Shown here piece after piece: positions 1-11,807 of a stretch of DNA of 64,000 nucleotides. Both the position numbers and the translations under genes were made by a program. Origin of the DNA: Deroplatys truncata (taxonomy: Eukaryota > Arthropoda > Insecta > Mantodea > Mantidae); the NCBI GenBank assembly GCA_030765065.1, contig CM060983.1, forward strand, positions 51,706,067 through 51,770,066. The letters are read 5' to 3'. The stretch's first letter is position 1. Each line of letters starts with the position of its first letter. The notes beneath the pieces were generated by a model. The model did no database searches, was not told the DNA's origin, and was given only the letters and a program-made list of their open reading frames with translations.

Positions 1-95
1 TCTTTATCTATTTCATATTAATCGAGATAAACATTTGCAGATACGATCTTTTACATGCAAAGAGAATTACGTTTTACACATAGCGACCAGTTCTA
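1..95 (-). repeat. Family A interspersed repeat, fragment cut by window edge
   Basis: It matches the internal part of the better-preserved copies (for example 2127-3022 read in reverse), including the ATCGAGATAAACATTTGCAGA stretch. The copy at 96-1016 interrupts it, so it is the older of the two. Confidence 0.7.
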
Positions 96-845
96 AAAAA
101 ATTCTGATGTGTTACACTCACATGACTTTCTCTACGCTTGTACAATTTATTTTCACAAACGCTTATTCTCCATCTACTGCATGTTAATCGAGATAAACAT
201 TTGCAGACTCTATCTTATTGCTAATTTTCTTGTAGATGTAAGGGGAATACATATTTACAAGGGCAATATCGAAATACAGTAGCCTTTAAGCACATACATA
301 TCTCTTAATAGCTGGTTGCTAGGTGCACCAGCATTCCCTTTCCCACAGATTAATACTCTTTGCATATCCAAGACAAAAAAAATGCATAACGAATTCCCAT
401 TTGAGAAAATAAGTACTGAAAAATTTAAGGGAATAACAAGTAATATCTCGAAAATGGTTCACTCAACAAAAAAAATGTGAATGACATAAATTGTCTATTT
501 TAACGCGATCTACATTTTCTGTGTAGTAAAATTTTGTCTATCTCTTATGGTTTACCAGTTATGCAAAAGTCGTTCACAACGAAGAATACCTTTTGGAGGT
601 ATTCCCAGAAAATTCAAGATATACATTTTATTTGCCATGAAAATATCTTAAACATATGATATTTTAATCAAAATCGTTAGAGCCATTTTTGAGAAAATTA
701 AAATTTTCGAAAAATGTTCCATATAAAGGGTAATCTGAGGTTGGGGAATTTTCTTGAAAACCTTCGTGTCGCATCTCTGGAAGATACTGAACCTAAATAC
801 CAAGTTTGCTGTTTATCCGACTGTTCGTTTCTGAGCTATGCTGTT

Positions 846-878
<33 letters not shown>

Positions 879-1016
879 ACACACGGACATGTTTCCAAAA
901 ATGCTCTTTTTGGGTTCGGGGGTCTCAAAACATACATTTCCGGTGAAATCTCGGTATCGAATTTTTGGGTGGAATACAATACTTCGCCTACTTACTATAC
1001 GTGGTAGAGAAAGTAA
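96..1016 (-). repeat. Family A interspersed repeat, near full length
   Basis: It starts with TCTGATGTGTTACACTCACA and ends with GTGGTAGAGAAAGTAA, the two edges shared by all long copies in the window. I call it minus because the 42057 and 59431 copies define plus. It has no convincing coding frame. It is probably a non-autonomous element, since both edges contain an imperfect inverted ACTTTCTCTACT motif. The class is not established. Confidence 0.75.
846..893. repeat. (CA)n microsatellite inside a family A copy
   Basis: An alternating CA run with a few interruptions lies where other family A copies have only a short GTGTGTGTCTG tract. It is an in-place expansion of the repeat's own seed. Confidence 0.9.
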
Positions 1017-1215
1017 TAAGCTTACGTGAGAATATATTTCATTACCAACTAATAAGCAATAGAGCTTAGAGAAAATCATGTGAAGCTAACACAAGATTCT
1101 CTTAAAATGTTCTTTTTTAATCTGGGCCTCAAAACATGCATTTTGGGGGAAATCTCGTTATGAAATTTCTTATGGAATGGAACACTTTCTCTGCCTGCCA
1201 GCTACGTAGTAGAGA
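1017..1215 (-). repeat. Degenerate A/B repeat fragment
   Basis: It shows the family edges (CTAACACAAGATTCT near 1088; ACGTAGTAGAGAAAGT at about 1203-1218) with most of the interior deleted. It is an old remnant next to the 96-1016 copy. Confidence 0.5.
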
Positions 1216-2126
1216 AAGTTGAACGAGGTTAAAATTTGGTCATTTTGTTTCGCGTGAATGTATGAAATAAATACAACTAACCTCTTGAATACGCTTAGAG
1301 TTATTTGTCTAGGAAGCTTACCTTGGTTCCAAAGGTGCGCTACAGCTTCGTACTCCCACGGAAATTGACAGGTATACTTATCTGGAACAGAGAGTAACAC
1401 CCAAATTATACCTCCAAAGTTAATAAATCATTATTTTATTTATTAATTCAATTTAATTACTGGCTGGTAATTAATTTCTGCACACTAATCATTTGCTCAC
1501 TAGTAATTCGCTCCCAAAATTGATTGTCACTAATTAGTTAATTTATTTGTACATTCAACAATAGCTTTAGGTATTACAAAATTGCAAATTATCACAATAA
1601 AGGATTAATTTGCATGTCACATGGAAAAAAGTATCATTACTCATTTTAAGGGAAATGTATAAAGCTAATTCGATTTCCGAACAGACAAGTTCCTAAGGTA
1701 AGAGGCGTTAGATAGTGACATCGTTCATCACCCACCCACTTCAGTGTATACTTGGAGAATTTGGTGCAGGGTTATTTTCTCAGAATAAGGGAGAAATGGT
1801 AGTAAGTGGAAAAAGACAAACGTGTAAACTTTTTTATGATTTTTATGTCACTACCAGTAGAAGAGGAAGCTAATAAATGACAACGGTGAGAAATATAAGA
1901 AGACAAATGCAATAAAGGCAAAGACCCTTGGAAGACAATCAAAAGAATCGCTTAGGCATTGGAAATGAGGTGGTGGAACAAATGGCCAGCTCGGGATGAA
2001 CCAAATATCATCTGCTGTCAATAACTCATCCAAAGAACCCTTCAATAAAGAACTAACGAAGATATCTTTGAAACTGGTACAGTCCAGAATATGGAAACGT
2101 AACTATGTTTTTGGTTTCCTATGGAT
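1216..2126. other. Unassigned AT-rich DNA
   Basis: I see no gene, RNA or recognisable repeat here. The short open frames lack any recognisable motif. Confidence 0.5.
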
Positions 2127-3022
2127 TTTTACTTTCTCCACTACGTATAGTAAGTAGGGGAAGTATTGTATTACACCCAAAAATTCGATACCGAGATTTC
2201 ACCGAAAATACATGTTTTGAGACCCCCTGAATCCAAAAAAAGGCATTTTTGGAAACATGTCCGTGTGTGTGTCTGTCTGTGAACAGCATAACTCAGAAAC
2301 GAACAGTCGGATAAACACCAAACTTGGTATTTAGGTTCAGTATCTTCCAGAGATGCGACACGAAGGTTTTCAAGAAAATACCCCCACCACAGAGTACCCT
2401 TTACATGGAACATTTTTCGAAAATTTTAATTTTCTCAAAAATGGCTCTTAACGATTTTGATTAAAATATCATATGTTTAAGATATTTTCATGACAAATAA
2501 AATGTATATCTTGAATTTTCTGGGAATGTCTCCAAAATGTTTCTTCATTGTGAACGACTTTTGCATAACTGGTAAACCATGAGAGATAGACAAAATTTTA
2601 CTACACAAAAAATGTAGATCACGCCAAAATACACGATTTATGTCATATACATTTTTGTTGAGTGAACCATTTTCGAGATATTGCTTGTTATTCCCTTAAA
2701 TTTTTCAATACTTATTTTCTCAAATGGGAATTCGTTATTCATTTTTTTGTCTTGGATATGCAAAGAGTATTAATCTGTGGCAAAGGGAATAGTGCTGCAC
2801 CTAGCAAGCAGCTATTAAGAGATATGTATATGCTTAAAGGCTACTGTATTTCTATATTGCCCTTGTAAATATATATTACCCTTACATCTACAAGAAAATT
2901 AGCAATAAGATAGAGTCTGCAAATGTTTATCTCGATTAACATGAAGTAGATGGAGAATAAGCGTTTTAAAAATAGTTTGTACAAGAATAGAGAAAGTCAT
3001 GTGAGTGTAACACATCAGATGT
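2127..3022 (+). repeat. Family A interspersed repeat, near full length
   Basis: It begins TTTTTACTTTCTCCACTACG and ends GTGTAACACATCAGAT, opposite in orientation to the 96-1016 copy. The pair therefore forms a large imperfect inverted repeat separated by about 1.1 kb. Confidence 0.8.
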
Positions 3023-3496
3023 TTAAAATTGTATTGGTTAAAAAAAAAGCAAAGTAGCAATGCTGTTTGCTATCCCCATGGTTTGGCGGGAGCCAAAGAA
3101 GCATCATGACATTACTACTTTTGTAGTGTGAATATTACTGGTTTTACTTTAAAAACGAAATATCAGATAGCCTATACCAGTCTGCAGTCCTCTATAAGAC
3201 AAACTCCGCATTGTGAAATTTTGCCAATCGCTAAACCATCAGACACAGTAATGTTATTTATTGAACAAATGGAATTTGTAGACCCAACATTAGTCAAAAG
3301 AGAGCAATCTTCTGGCAGTGAATACGCACCATATCAGGAGGAATTGAATTACCCTATAAGAGACTCGTCTCGTTCTAAAGAAGCTTCAGAGTTGCTTGCC
3401 TCTAACTAAAAGAAAAGAACCTCTGGAGGGGCATGTGAAACTGTCTTTCTATCAAGAAAGAAATTACGTGTTAAAAAGTCGTTTACAGTTGTTGGT

Positions 3497-4319
3497 TGAC
3501 GCAGTATTTTATATCACAACAATGTAAATGCCAGAGTGATTATAGTGTAAATAAGCATTATTGTATGACATTGATTTGAGATGTTTGTTAATTATAAGCA
3601 TTGTTAGGAAATAAGTTTCGCTGAAACTGACAATAAGAGCGGGTAACAATGAGCGAGGGGGTGAGTTGTTTATCAATTATTAGAGACAAGCAAATGACGT
3701 CAGATTGGCGCGCTTTTCTTAGAAATGGAGGGAATTTCTTCCCTAGAGCATATGTGTTCGTAATTTTGATTGGATATAAAAATAGACGCTAATGTTGGCG
3801 CGTTTTATTAACCAATAGCAGCTCTGTTATAATGTTTAGGCATATTCGGGTGAGCGAGTATAAATTCCATGCCAGAGTCGGGTAACGCGCAGTTTGACAG
3901 AATAATTCACAAGGCAAACGTCGCTCAGTTCATCAGAATCATTCACGCGTTAAACGTCGCGCAGTTCTACAAAATCTCTCGCGTCGTAAAGTTAGTTATA
4001 AATGTGAAATACGCGAATTAATAATGTGCAGCAAATAAGTGATTATAGTGATATTAGAAAATATAACAGTTTCAGTCTGGCGTATATCAAGAGTCAGTAC
4101 GTGAAATTAACTAATTGTGACGGTAATAAAACTGTAAAAACAAATTCTTTTATAATTGTTATCTTTCAGTAACAAATCCTTTCCGTTTACACACCCTGTT
4201 CAAGAGATATGCTCGACTGAGTAGTAATAATAGCTAGCCGGAGGTCAATGAACCCAACATTCAAAGTAGTGAAACAATAACAGGCGCCCAGCAATAGATA
4301 ACACGAAGTTACCGCGACA
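3497..4319 (+). mobile_element. Solo LTR (old LTR retrotransposon, probably Ty3/Gypsy-like)
   Basis: It runs from TGACGCAGTATTTTATATC to TTACCGCGACA and matches the reverse of 4769-5633 and 8913-9846 along most of its length. It contains a TATA-like GATATAAAAATAG and nearby CCAAT-type sequence, as expected of an LTR. It lies inside the arthropod-gene pseudogene, with no clear target duplication and no internal region, so it is a fossil of an older insertion. Confidence 0.7.
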
Positions 4320-4768
4320 AATTGGCTCCCATACGTTGTGCAGATAAACATGAAGCATCTTCCAACCACCAACAAATATAATCTACTTCATGGTCCTATG
4401 GTATTTAGCAATTATGTCAATGGTCTCTTCAAGGAGTCGAAGAAGAAATTATTGCCACTGACTGGAGACGTTTCGTTGATTCCTCAGTGCGATGTTGAGA
4501 GCAGTATTGCTTCACAATGGGTATTCAAAACCATCTATTCCAATAGGTCACTCCGTTCACTTGAAGGAGATGTATGATAACATCAAAACACTCGTGGAGG
4601 CCATACAACATAACCTTCACTAAGGGAATTGTGGAGATGTGATTATCATGGTTATACTCTTGGGGATGCAAGGAGATTTCACGCAATTCTGTTGCTTCTC
4701 ATTTCTATGGGATAGCCATGCTAAAAATGCACATTATGAGAAACGAGATTGGGATCTGAAGCGCGTAT

Positions 4769-5633
4769 TGTCGCGGTCACTTCGTGTTATCTTTTGCTGA
4801 GCGCCTGTTATTGTTTTATTATTTTGCATTTTGGGTTCTTTGTCCTCCGACTAGCTATTATTTCTCAGTCGAGCATATCTCTTAAACAGGGTGTGTAAAC
4901 GGAAAGGAATTATTACTGAAAGATAACACTGAAAAAAGAATTTGTTTCTATACTTTTATTGCCGTCACACTTTATTCATTTCACATAACTATTCTTGATA
5001 CACGCCCGACTGAAACTGTTATATTTTAATGTTACTATACTCACTTATTTACTGCACATTATTAATTCACGTATTTCACATTTATAACTAACTTTACGAC
5101 GCGAGAGATTCTGTAGAATTGCGCGACGTATAACGCGTGAATGATTTTCTTAAACTGTGTGACGTATAACCTGTGTATCCTTCTGTTGGACTGAACGACG
5201 TTTCCCTTGTGAATTATTCTGTCAAACTGCGCGTTACCCGTCTCTGGCACGGAATTTATACTCCCTCACCCCAATATGCCTAAACATTATAACAGAGCTG
5301 CTATTGGTTAATAAAACGCCCCAACATTAGCGTCTATTTTTATATCCAATCAAAATTACGAACACATATGCTCTAGGGAAAATATTCCCTCCATTTCTAC
5401 AGAAAAGCGCGCTAATCTGACGTCATTTGCTTGTCTCTTCTAATTGACAAACAACTCACCCCCTCGTTTCATTGTTATCCGCTCCTATTGTCAGTTTCAA
5501 TGAGGCAGTATAAACTTATTTCCTAACAATGCTTATAATTAACAAACATCTCAAATCAATGTCATACAATAATGCTTATTTACACTACAATCACTCTGGT
5601 ATTTACATTGCTGTGATATAAAATACTGCCACA
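4769..5633 (-). mobile_element. Solo LTR, same family, reverse orientation
   Basis: It runs from TGTCGCGGTCACTTCG to ATACTGCCACA, with TG...CA ends and a perfect 4-bp duplication GTAT at 4765-4768 and 5634-5637. A 4-bp duplication suits Ty3/Gypsy-type integrases. Only the LTR remains, so internal recombination presumably removed the rest. It splits the pseudogene at 3053-6170, which dates it after that gene copy. Confidence 0.85.
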
Positions 5634-6170
5634 GTATGAACCAGGAAGATACAGAGTTGAAAATATGCCTTTGGTGAATCAGTAGAAAATACTTGTTCCT
5701 CTGCTCCATATTAAATTGGGATTAATTAAAGTTCTTGTTAAAGCTATGAGCAAGACAAATGCTAGGGGACTTAAGTATCCGTGTGAAATTTTTTCCAAGA
5801 TCTCATCAGCAAAATTAAAAGAAGGGGTTTTTATGGGGCCACAAATACATGAAATCTTCAAAGATTGTGCTTTTATGGAAAGTATAAATAATGAGAAAAG
5901 GGATGCTTGAAGGAGCTCTGTGTGGGTTTGTAATAATTCTTTGGCAAACACAAATCCTCAGATTTCAAAGAAGGTGTGGAAAATTTTTTTGAGTTGTTAC
6001 AAAGCATGTCGGATGTCACTAAAGCTACATTTTCCACACTCCCTCTTGTACTTTTCCCCATAATCCTGGTGAAATCGTGATGAGCAAGCAGGAAGGTAAT
6101 AAGCAAAGATATTAAGGATGGCAGACTTTTGCAATACCACAGAAAAGTAAAATCATCTGATTTTCAACAT

Positions 6171-7548
6171 ATGAACGTGTGAAATACGGCGATAAATTGT
6201 AATTCTGTCAGCATTTATCGTTAGGCTGAGAAAAACTTTATTAATAATTTCTTGCAAGAAATTTTCAGTGTAAACAATTTACTAACTTTTCAACTTTTAT
6301 TGTGTACGGTACTGAAAAAACTATACCTGATATAGTTTTTCATCTCAGATGGTTAAGAACTTTGTTTTTTTCTGTAGAAAGGTGTTACCTTCCACACTAA
6401 CCCTGGGTAAGCCAAGTTAATGGTTTGAATTCAAGTCCGAATCATACCCATTAGTCTATGAACAAAAATATGACCTAGGTGAGCGGCGAAAGGGGAGGAG
6501 TACAGAAACTATGCACCTGAGTTGTAAGAAAACATGCTTTGCAACGATGGTCTACACCAGCCCCAGGATGAGTGCGTCTCGTATTGGTTTGATGCAAAAA
6601 TCTGGCACTCAAACAGTATGTTTCAGGCTCAGGAGTGAAGGAAAAGCGAAGAAGTAAGACAAATATTAAGTGGAGTGCTAGAATCAGGTAAGGGACGTGG
6701 CACTGCGAGTTACACTGCATTATTCCTTGCAATCGAATGTACACAGAGGAATTATTGTTTTTCTTTCGAAAATTCCTATTCGGGTTTTATTATAAACACT
6801 GTTTTGAAGTCCTTGAACCAAAGCAAGCATATTCAGAAACACCTGTATAGTATGTTGCTCTCTATAGTGTGGAAACGTTGATATTGCTTCAAAGCCAGGA
6901 AAAACGATGGAGACATTTTAATAAGTCTGCAGAAACAGTAAGAAATATTAAGGTAAACAGTTCATATGCGCAGATAAACAGATAAGTGGAAAAGAATGAA
7001 CAACGGAGGAGGCTGGCTTTGCAGTGAAGCAAGTGCCTTTGGGCAGAAAGCTATTATATACGATTTTTGCTTGAAACTTACACTTAAAATGACACGATTT
7101 ATTTCATTTCAGTTCCATTTAAACCAAAAACACGCCAAGGAGGCATTTAAAATAGGATTATTACATTACAGATTACACTCCTCGTGGTAACCGTCTCATT
7201 TTTAAGCGGTATTTCAAATGCAACTCCCCATATTTAAAAACTTGTTAATATTTTATTCCTATGCTCTCAAATTGATTACATTCTTTCGTTTTGATAATTA
7301 GGAACAAATTGAATTTCGACCAAGAATAAATAACTCAGTGGAATGAAAATGTGTTTTATTTTGAGGCATTTCCTGCCTGTAATTAATTCCATTTATTAAA
7401 CTAAATGGTGAACACTTGGTGTATTGTTTTCTACACGATGATACAATATATTTCGAAACTCCTCGCGAACCTTCTAGATTGTTTCTTGGCTAATCCAACT
7501 ACATTCTTGGATTATTTTATTATGCTAACACGATAGAAAACAAACAAT
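6171..7548. other. Unassigned AT-rich DNA
   Basis: I recognise no gene or repeat. Open frames of 60-90 codons here show no family motif. Confidence 0.45.
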
Positions 7549-8398
7549 TTGATGTGATAAATTCCCATTACTTTCTCTAGCCTCTATCGTTCATTACGAG
7601 TGTACAAACTATTTTTATTAAACCATATTTTTCTACATACTACATTTTAATCCAAATAAACCTTTGCAGAAACAGCTACATTACAAATTTCGTTATAGAC
7701 AAAATGAGGCAGTGACAGTCAAATGTTTTAGAACTGGACGCTAAATGCTCCATACTGTTTCCATGCAATCACGAGAAACAACTGAATGTAGGAAGGTCTT
7801 TAAAGAATGGCCAAGAAATGAACAATTCGAACCATTAATAACGGATATCTTTAAAATGGCTTATGACACAAAAAAAACATTTGAAATAAATTGTGTTTTA
7901 ACAGATCTACATTCTTTTGTTTAGTGCGTTTTCGTCCATCGCTTAATGTTTACCAGTTATACAAGATTATACAAAATTCCTTCCTAATGAAGGCTTTCAA
8001 AGCTTTTCCCAGAAAATTTAAGATCTACATTTTATTTTTATGTATCTAAATATCTTTAATAAATGTTATTTTAATCAAAATCTTTATTCATTTTTTTGAA
8101 AATCAATTTTTTTTAAATGTCTATGTATTGGGTAGTTAGCGTGGGGGGATTCTCTTGAAAATCTACGTGCCGCATCCTTGAAAGATACTAAACTTAAATA
8201 CCAAGTTTGGTACTTACCCAACTTTTCGTTTTTGAGTTATGTCGTTCACAGGCACACAGACAGACATGTTTCCAAAAATGTTTTATTTGAATTCAGGAGG
8301 CCTCAAAGCATGCATTTCCGGTGAAACTTTGGTGTCGAATTTTTGGGTGGAATGAAATGCCTTTTCTACCTAATAGTTACGTGTATTGAAAGTAAAAA
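7549..8398 (-). repeat. Family B interspersed repeat, near full length
   Basis: It shares its edges and internal order with family A but belongs to a diverged subfamily. Diagnostic stretches are CCTCTATCGTTCATTA near the start, CAATCACGAGAAACAACTGA, and an ending of GTGTATTGAAAGTAAAAA. No coding frame is evident. Confidence 0.7.
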
Positions 8399-8695
8399 TG
8401 TGAGAACAAATGTATAAGACGAACTTACAGATTACTGCTGCTTCAAAATTAATTATCACAATAGAATTTGAGAGCGTGAAACCTAAAACTAATTATCCTA
8501 GATTTTAAAATTTCTCCTAAATCTCAACATTGATTTGTTTTGGTTTAAATTAAGCTAAATTTAAATAAATAATAATAATTGTAGAGTTTTGAAACGAAAT
8601 CCCTAACATAATATAATAAACAGAGAAAATTTGCGTTGTTATGAATGCGTATATAGGGTGTTCCCGGTAACCATTAAATCTGATTTTGATCCATT

Positions 8696-8726
8696 GCTTA
8701 CGTCCTTCTTACCGAAGGACGTAAGC
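8696..8726. repeat. Perfect 13-bp hairpin
   Basis: GCTTACGTCCTTC at 8696-8708 and its exact reverse complement at 8714-8726 are separated by 5 bases. It sits in otherwise unassigned DNA (8399-8908) and could be the remnant of a small inverted-repeat element. Confidence 0.7.
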
Positions 8727-8912
8727 TGTGATTCACCTCAATTCTATCCCTTTAACTAAAACAATACGTCCTGGATACTAGAATATGAACACTTTGGAGC
8801 ATAAAATAATATATTTGAGAAGTAGATTTCGACTTTCTTTGACCATCCATAGAGCAGAAATTACTCTTGTTGTTACTTCCGTAGAAAATAGGGTAGAAAT
8901 AAGGCAATAGAC

Positions 8913-9846
8913 TGTCGCGGTTACTTCGTGTTATCTATTTCTGAGCACCTGTTATTGTATTACTAGTTTGAGTTTTGGGTTCTTTGTCCTCCGGCTAGCT
9001 ATTATTTCTCAGTCGAGTTTATCTCTTAAACAGGGTGTGTAAACAGAAAGGATTAATTACTGAAACATAACACCGATAAAAGAATTTGTTTTTACACTTT
9101 TATTGCCTTCACACTTTATTCATTTCACACAATTATTCTTGATACACGCCCGACTGAAACTGGTATATTTTACATGTTACTATAATCACTTTTTTGCTGC
9201 ACATTATTAATTCCCGTATTTCACATTTGTAACTAACTTTACGACGCGAGAGATTCTGTTAAACTGTACGACGTGTAACCCGTGAATGATTCTGATGAAC
9301 TGAGCGACGTATAACCTTTGTATGATTCTGTTGGACTGCACGACGTATTACCCGCGAGTGCTTCTGTTGGACTGAACGACGTATTACCCGCGAATGCTTC
9401 TGTTGGACTGAACGACGTGTAATGCACGAATGTTTCTGTTGGACTGCACGTTACTTTAGCTTTAGCTTTTTATACTCCCTCACCCCGATATGCCTAAACA
9501 TTATAACAGAGCTGCTATTGGTTAATAAAGCGCGCCAACATTAGCGTATATTTTTATATCCAATCAAAATTACGAACACAAATGCTCTAGGAAAGATATT
9601 CCCTCCATTTGTAAGAAAAGCGCGCTAATCTGACGTCATTTGCTTGTCTCTTCTAATTAATAAACAACTCACCCCATCGTTTCATTGTTACCCGCTCCTA
9701 TTGTCAGTTTCAGTGAGGCCGTGTAAACTTATTTCCTAACAATGTTTATAATTAACAAACATCTCAAATCAATGCCATACAATAATCTTAATTTACACTA
9801 CAATAACTCTGGCATTTACATTGTTGTGATATAAAATACTGCCACA
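8913..9846 (-). mobile_element. Solo LTR, third copy of the same family
   Basis: It runs from TGTCGCGGTTACTTCG to ATACTGCCACA, flanked by a perfect 4-bp duplication AGAC (8909-8912, 9847-9850). It includes an internal stretch of short repeated TTCTGTTGGACTG units (about 9250-9450) that is longer than in the other two copies, which explains its 934-bp length. It is a solo LTR with no internal region. Confidence 0.87.
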
Positions 9847-9850
9847 AGAC

Positions 9851-10262
9851 GAGATAATTTTATTTAAAGAACATAAAACCGAAAACTGTTTGGCGGAAGG
9901 GGGGACATCATTTCTTCCATCCCCATACGGAATAAGAGGTGCAGAATGTTCGGCGGGTGTAACTTTGAGGATATTGCGCGCACACGGGCTGTTTTCTCAA
10001 TACCAAAAGGATAAATGTTGCTCTTTTCATTCTTCTAGGGTTGGTAATGCGAAAAACCGCCCTAATGGAGGGTAGGGTTGACAAATGTTAGTTGGAGGCA
10101 ATCGGAGGATGTTCAGTACGGGTGAGAGATTCTGCGAAGCTGAGGGGATAAAATTGCTTTAATTCATTTAAAAGTGAATAAGCAAATATATGGAAAACTG
10201 GTATTTACCAAATCCGTCGGAGCTCGGGCAACGTCAGGTAATTCTGCTACTTAGCAGTAATA
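9851..10262. other. Unassigned DNA
   Basis: I see no recognised feature. A 61-codon frame at 9890-10075 shows no family motif. Confidence 0.4.
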
Positions 10263-10436
10263 AATAAGGCTCGGAACTTGGGACCCGACGTGTTCTGCGG
10301 TCAACTGGGGGCTACAGGTATAACAAACAAAACTAAAACAACGCGTACGCAATACCTTTTAGTTGGTAGCAGATGTTTGTTGACATAGAGCATGGGTGCT
10401 TAGAACACAGGGTCCCAACTTCCGAGCCTTTGTTAT
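10263..10436. repeat. Imperfect fold-back (about 35-bp arms, 104-bp loop)
   Basis: A segment at 10263-10297 containing GGCTCGGAACTTGGGACCC pairs with 10402-10436, which reads GGGTCCCAACTTCCGAGCC. The arms are similar but not perfect, so this may be the remains of a small inverted-repeat transposon. Confidence 0.6.
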
Positions 10437-10772
10437 AAACGAGCATAGGAACTTTTAAGCAGTTGGTTTGAAGTTATCTGCACTCAAACCATTATCACTA
10501 TAAGGGATGTAAACAATAACTGCCGAAGTTCATTTGATAGGTAGGTAAAAACCGGTCCCAGTGGTGCAAACCACAAACGAATGTACGAGGGATGCGGTCG
10601 GTTTGTTATCCGCGACGTTCCTATCTGTAGTCCAGTAACAGTTCAACCTATTTCCTTTCGCCTGACTTTAATGCTAAGAAATTCCTTGCCTGGTAATAAA
10701 GAATATGAGGAAGTTAAAATAATTCAACAAATATACAAATACATGGGTAAAGCTAATAAAAGACAATATTTC

Positions 10773-10774
<2 letters not shown>

Positions 10775-10822
<48 letters not shown>
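10775..10822. repeat. (GT)n microsatellite
   Basis: An uninterrupted GT run of about 24 units. It is not inside a recognised family A or B copy. Confidence 0.95.
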
Positions 10823-10823
<1 letters not shown>

Positions 10824-11278
10824 GTGCATGAGAGACATTTGTTTCTGGCAAAATTAAAATACCACAATTAAATACGGCAAGATATAAATAATTAAATAAA
10901 GTAATCATAATTAGATAAAGAAATAACTGCAATATATAATTCCCGTATACTAAATCGGTGTATAACGCAATAAGCCTGAGTTGCAAGATTTGTCCGGAAC
11001 GAAAAAGCTAATTAGCAGGCTATGTAAGAAGGATATTAGTAACAGCCAAGTATAGAATACATTAGCTTAAAGGTTCTTGGAATGCAGTAAGGGTTTAGTT
11101 CAGTACATTTGCAAAGTCATGTAGCCAGCAATTCTGTCAATTGGAAAAGTGAAAGGCACGAAATAGCAACAAGGTAAGAGACGCACATGTAGGATTTTAT
11201 GATTGGATCGCGCGAGGAGCGTTGATAAGGGTATTATATTTGGGCGGAGCTTAACTTAAGAAAGGTTCGTGCGCTTTG

Positions 11279-11279
11279 A

Positions 11280-11319
<40 letters not shown>
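11279..11319. repeat. (CA)n microsatellite
   Basis: An uninterrupted CA run of about 20 units. Confidence 0.95.
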
Positions 11320-11321
<2 letters not shown>

Positions 11322-11452
11322 TACTCTCCTGCGTAATTTTTAAGTTCTGTAGCGTACATGAAAGCGCCGGTGTTAGAAATCTTTTAGCGGCCGTTGCGAG
11401 GGATCTTTCCGAGCAACATTTCTGCGACTTACGGCAACTTACGCTTCACTTA

Positions 11453-11503
<51 letters not shown>
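11453..11503. repeat. (ATT)n microsatellite
   Basis: A pure TTA/ATT trinucleotide run of about 16 units, only 134 bp after the CA tract. Confidence 0.95.
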
Positions 11504-11594
11504 TAAGAAGTAAGTAGTTTATAAATTCAATAGTCTGCTTCTCTTCTGAAATTGAACATTTTTATCCACATTAAAATTTTATCCCTAATTAAAC

Positions 11595-11807
11595 TGGTGT
11601 TATCCTTTCAAAATACTCAAGCATATCCTGAGATACAGGACTCATAGCTATACCACTACAGCAGCTAGCGCCCAAGACAACGCAGAACGAGCTACGGGAT
11701 GACATAAAGCTCATCAACAGAGCAGGTAACATTAAAAAATTTGAAGCTGGGAGCGGCATCAAAGTTGTCACATCACGAACGGTTTCAAAAATCAATGAGG
11801 GACTTTA
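11595..11807 (+). other. Possible coding remnant, family unknown
   Basis: The plus strand reads as protein-like sequence rich in charged residues (PKTTQNELRDDIKLINRAG, then KKFEAGSGIKVVTSRT) ending in a stop at 11807. One in-frame stop lies near its start. Codon choice looks more protein-like than its surroundings, but I do not recognise the family. A chance open stretch is a fair alternative. Confidence 0.25.

Larger units (their letters stand above)
3053..6170 (+). pseudogene. Decayed multi-copy arthropod gene, split by two solo LTRs
   Basis: Conceptual translation of three separate stretches (3053-3496, 4320-4768, 5634-6170) recalls, in the right order, a protein family I know from many arthropod genomes as uncharacterised multi-copy ORFs. 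The first piece has a PMVWREPKKHHD-type start followed by ELNYPIRD. The second has a WDSHAKNAHYEKRDW segment after a QFCC motif. The third has GVFMGPQIHEIFKDC and then an MSLKLHFPHS segment. The function of the family is unknown to me, and it may itself be part of a mobile element. No intact frame remains. Solo LTRs occupy 3497-4319 and 4769-5633. Family membership rests on memory of conserved motifs, not on a search. Confidence 0.65.

Noticed and set aside
714-1007. Open frames with His-Thr or Val-Cys repeats across the CA tract
   Set aside because: They are translations of a microsatellite inside a non-coding repeat. The same applies near 10753-10986, 11276-11506, 42053-42319 and 49534-49851.
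3497-5633. One LTR retrotransposon bounded by the two LTRs
   Set aside because: The LTRs are in opposite orientation and the DNA between them belongs to the arthropod multi-copy gene, so they are two independent solo LTRs.
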